Assembly: GCA_964036155.1 (NCBI GenBank)
Contig: OZ038422.1
Span: forward strand, 51,173,201 to 51,237,200
Direction: 5' to 3'
Length of the DNA: 64,000 nt
From: Diploscapter coronatus
Taxonomy: Eukaryota; Nematoda; Chromadorea; Rhabditida; Rhabditidae
The translations under genes and the position numbers were made by a program. Shown one piece after another: positions 62,158-64,000 of the stretch (its first letter is position 1; each line of letters begins with the position of its first letter). The notes under the pieces are model-generated. The model was not told where the DNA came from. It did no database searches and saw only the letters and a program-made list of their open reading frames with translations.

Positions 62158-63242
62158 ATGACAATCGAAATTCTTTCTAAACTTCGTGACAATTTGAACC
62201 TGCTTCTGCCTTCTAGGACCGTCCTGTCCTATTCAATCAAACATGTCAAGGGCTTACTCTACGAGTTGAACTTGCAATTCGGGTATGTTGATAAAAGTTG
62301 AATGAAACTTCTATTATTTTCAGGAAAAATTCCCAACCTCAGAAGTATTTCCTGGATTTGTCTTCGAATTATGTGAATTTATTCCTATCGAAAATCTCCA
62401 ACCTCCTTCAGCAGTATAATATCCAGATACCAGTTGATAGTTCCAAGCGATTTTTGACTTTCGAAGATGTTAATAAAAGGTGCTCTTATATTTTTATTTA
62501 AAAATCAAAAATAAATATTTTAGTGATCAAGAACAAACCCCCAAAATTGTCGAAATTGATGATGATGATGCTCTATCCATTTGCAGCAATGAAACTCAGG
62601 TACTTATTTTAGTTTTTATTTAAAAAAAAAAAACCTTTTTTTCAGGCCTCAAAATCAAGAGTCATTCCTCTTCCATACAAAAGTATGTCGAAGAACAAAT
62701 CCAAAATCCAACGAAAAATCAAGAGTTTCGCAGAATTCTTCGGCGAGAAAGAGGAATTCACTTGTAAAGTAAGTTTCAGGATTTTTTTAGTTCAACAAAG
62801 TTACGGATATTTTGATTTGCAGACGAATCGCTCCAAGAATAATTAAGATTACTTTATAATTTTAGATCTGTTACCAAAAATTCTCTCGCAAATCGAACAT
62901 GAAGCGTCACGAGACCACTGTCCATTCTGTCAAAGTCAAGTACATTTGTTCGAAATGCCCTTCAACCTATGTTCATCCACATCGTTTCGCGGTAAATAAT
63001 TTTATTTTGAAAGCCTTTTTAAATTATTTTTTCAGGACCATCTCAAAACCCACGAAAAGGATGCATTTCCTTGCGATAGGTGCAACGTCAAGTTCCAGAA
63101 TCGTAACGCTTTGAAAGCGCATATCAGAAGAGCATGTGATGATTCTCAATTGGGAAAGAAGAAGAAGAAGAGAAAGAAACGATTATCCAGATCGAGAAAG
63201 GCTGAGGAATCATTGAAGTCTGTTGAGAATCAGGAATCGTGA
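62158..63242 (+). CDS. Three-finger C2H2 zinc-finger protein
   Basis: Six exons (62158-62282, 62324-62479, 62524-62599, 62646-62768, 62866-62991, 63036-63242) give 270 residues. The N-terminal 100 residues are leucine-rich and helical (MTIEILSKLRDNLNLLL), followed by an acidic patch IDDDDAL. Finger 1 is CKICYQKFSRKSNMKRHETT plus VH. Finger 2 is CSKCPSTYVHPHRFADHLKT plus H. Finger 3 is CDRCNVKFQNRNALKAHIRR followed by AC, so its last ligand would be Cys (C2HC). The tail is strongly basic (KKKKKRKKRLSRSRK), a likely nuclear signal. It is probably a nuclear DNA-binding protein; I cannot assign an orthologue. Confidence 0.88.
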
Positions 63243-63711
63243 TTTTTTAAAAGGTATGACTCAGAAATGCCATCTCTAAGTGAGCTAAACTGATTATCAT
63301 GCATTTCGTTCACGAACCATTGAAGCTTATTCTTTTTTTTTCTCATTAAAATCTCCAATTTTCAAAATTCCCGCTAATTTCGCATTCCGTCCATTTCGCC
63401 TTCAACTTGCATCGGAAATCACGCTCTTGACAATATTTCATTCTTCCATGGAGACGAGCATTTTTCGCTTTAAAAATATTCAAAACGGTTTTCTTTCTCT
63501 ATACTTGAATACCTAATTAGGAAACATTTCTGTTTCTTACAACTCATCTTACTACCATGGAGATGAAATGATGGTCCGAATCAGCTTGAGGAAAAATGGC
63601 TGGAAATTCAGACGTCGACAAAACATTTGGAAAATTTTGAAGATATTTCAAAATATCCCTATTTCTATGACCTAATGGTTCATATGTTCAGATTCGAGAG
63701 GATTCTCGACA
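63243..63711. other. Short intergenic region
   Basis: 3' UTR of the zinc-finger gene and upstream DNA of the last gene; nothing else seen. Confidence 0.6.
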
Positions 63712-64000
63712 ATGGGTAGGCAGAAATTCAAATTGATCTCGATATTTGCAATTCTGGTGGCGGTTTTCGACAATGTCCGATCTCAGTGCACTTCCACGAC
63801 AACTCGTAAGATGAAGTATTTTATTTTTGACGGCGAAGTTTTTCAGCAACTAACCTGTCGCCGATTTATCAGTACGCCATAGGAGAGCCTGGGACGAGTA
63901 GGTTATTTCGACTTTAAAATAGGATGGAACGGAAGGAATCGCCGTGATTCAGAGCCATCAAATTATCAATTCTTTTGAGATATATGCTTGGGAGTGGACT
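63712..64000 (+). CDS. Start of a secreted or membrane protein, cut by the window end
   Basis: Exon 1 (63712-63805) encodes a signal peptide, MGRQKFKLISIFAILVAVFD, followed by a Cys/Thr-rich start. Exon 2 (63847-63901) continues in phase with LSPIYQYAIGEPGTS. A third exon may begin at about 63950, after the CAG in GTGATTCAG, but the window ends too soon to tell. Product unknown. Confidence 0.55.

Noticed and set aside
1..64000. CRISPR arrays, bacterial operons, prophage or autonomous transposons
   Set aside because: The intron-rich gene structure is eukaryotic; the repeats found are inverted, non-coding foldbacks without transposase or reverse transcriptase frames.

Overview
The window is nuclear DNA of a nematode, most likely a rhabditid related to Caenorhabditis. 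Genes are AT-rich and split into many short exons with GTAAG-type donors and TTTCAG acceptors. Several are nematode-type families: serpentine chemoreceptors, C6-like and ShKT extracellular proteins, and an EGL-1-like BH3-only protein. I assembled 12 complete gene models and one that is cut by the window end. Exons were joined by hand from splice signals, and every assembled frame closes without an internal stop.

Layout, left to right. 1-2640 holds no convincing gene. 2641-12050 carries three tandem paralogues of a small single-pass membrane protein I cannot name (2641-3401, 7730-9320, 10929-12050), separated by AT-rich DNA with palindromes and foldback elements. 14547-17104 is an intact seven-TM serpentine receptor. 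18222-20247 is a 2-kb foldback whose right arm ends about 5 bases before the start codon of the pyruvate dehydrogenase E2 gene (dlat-1, 20253-24619). On the minus strand, 25672-28811 encodes a secreted Reeler-domain protein with two possible ends, one carrying a ShKT domain. A 9-kb gene-poor interval (28812-37878) leads to a five-exon gene for a small BH3-only protein, called as egl-1 (37879-40288), followed by another 3 kb without genes. 43346-45765 is an Srd/Str-like receptor.

The right part is gene-dense. smk-1 (PP4 regulatory subunit 3, SMEK; minus, 46861-55405, 25 coding exons) is head-to-head with vps-60/CHMP5 (ESCRT-III; plus, 56815-58763) across a 1.3-kb shared upstream region. A secreted WAP-domain protein (59601-60262) converges on a secreted protein with two C6-like repeats (minus, 60445-61578). 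A three-finger C2H2 protein (62158-63242) and the start of another secreted or membrane protein (63712 to the end) complete the window.

The genes do not form a single pathway or operon. dlat-1 and egl-1 are, to my knowledge, also near neighbours in C. elegans, which supports both calls. The most unusual content is the set of foldback elements, especially the one touching dlat-1, and the tandem membrane-protein family.
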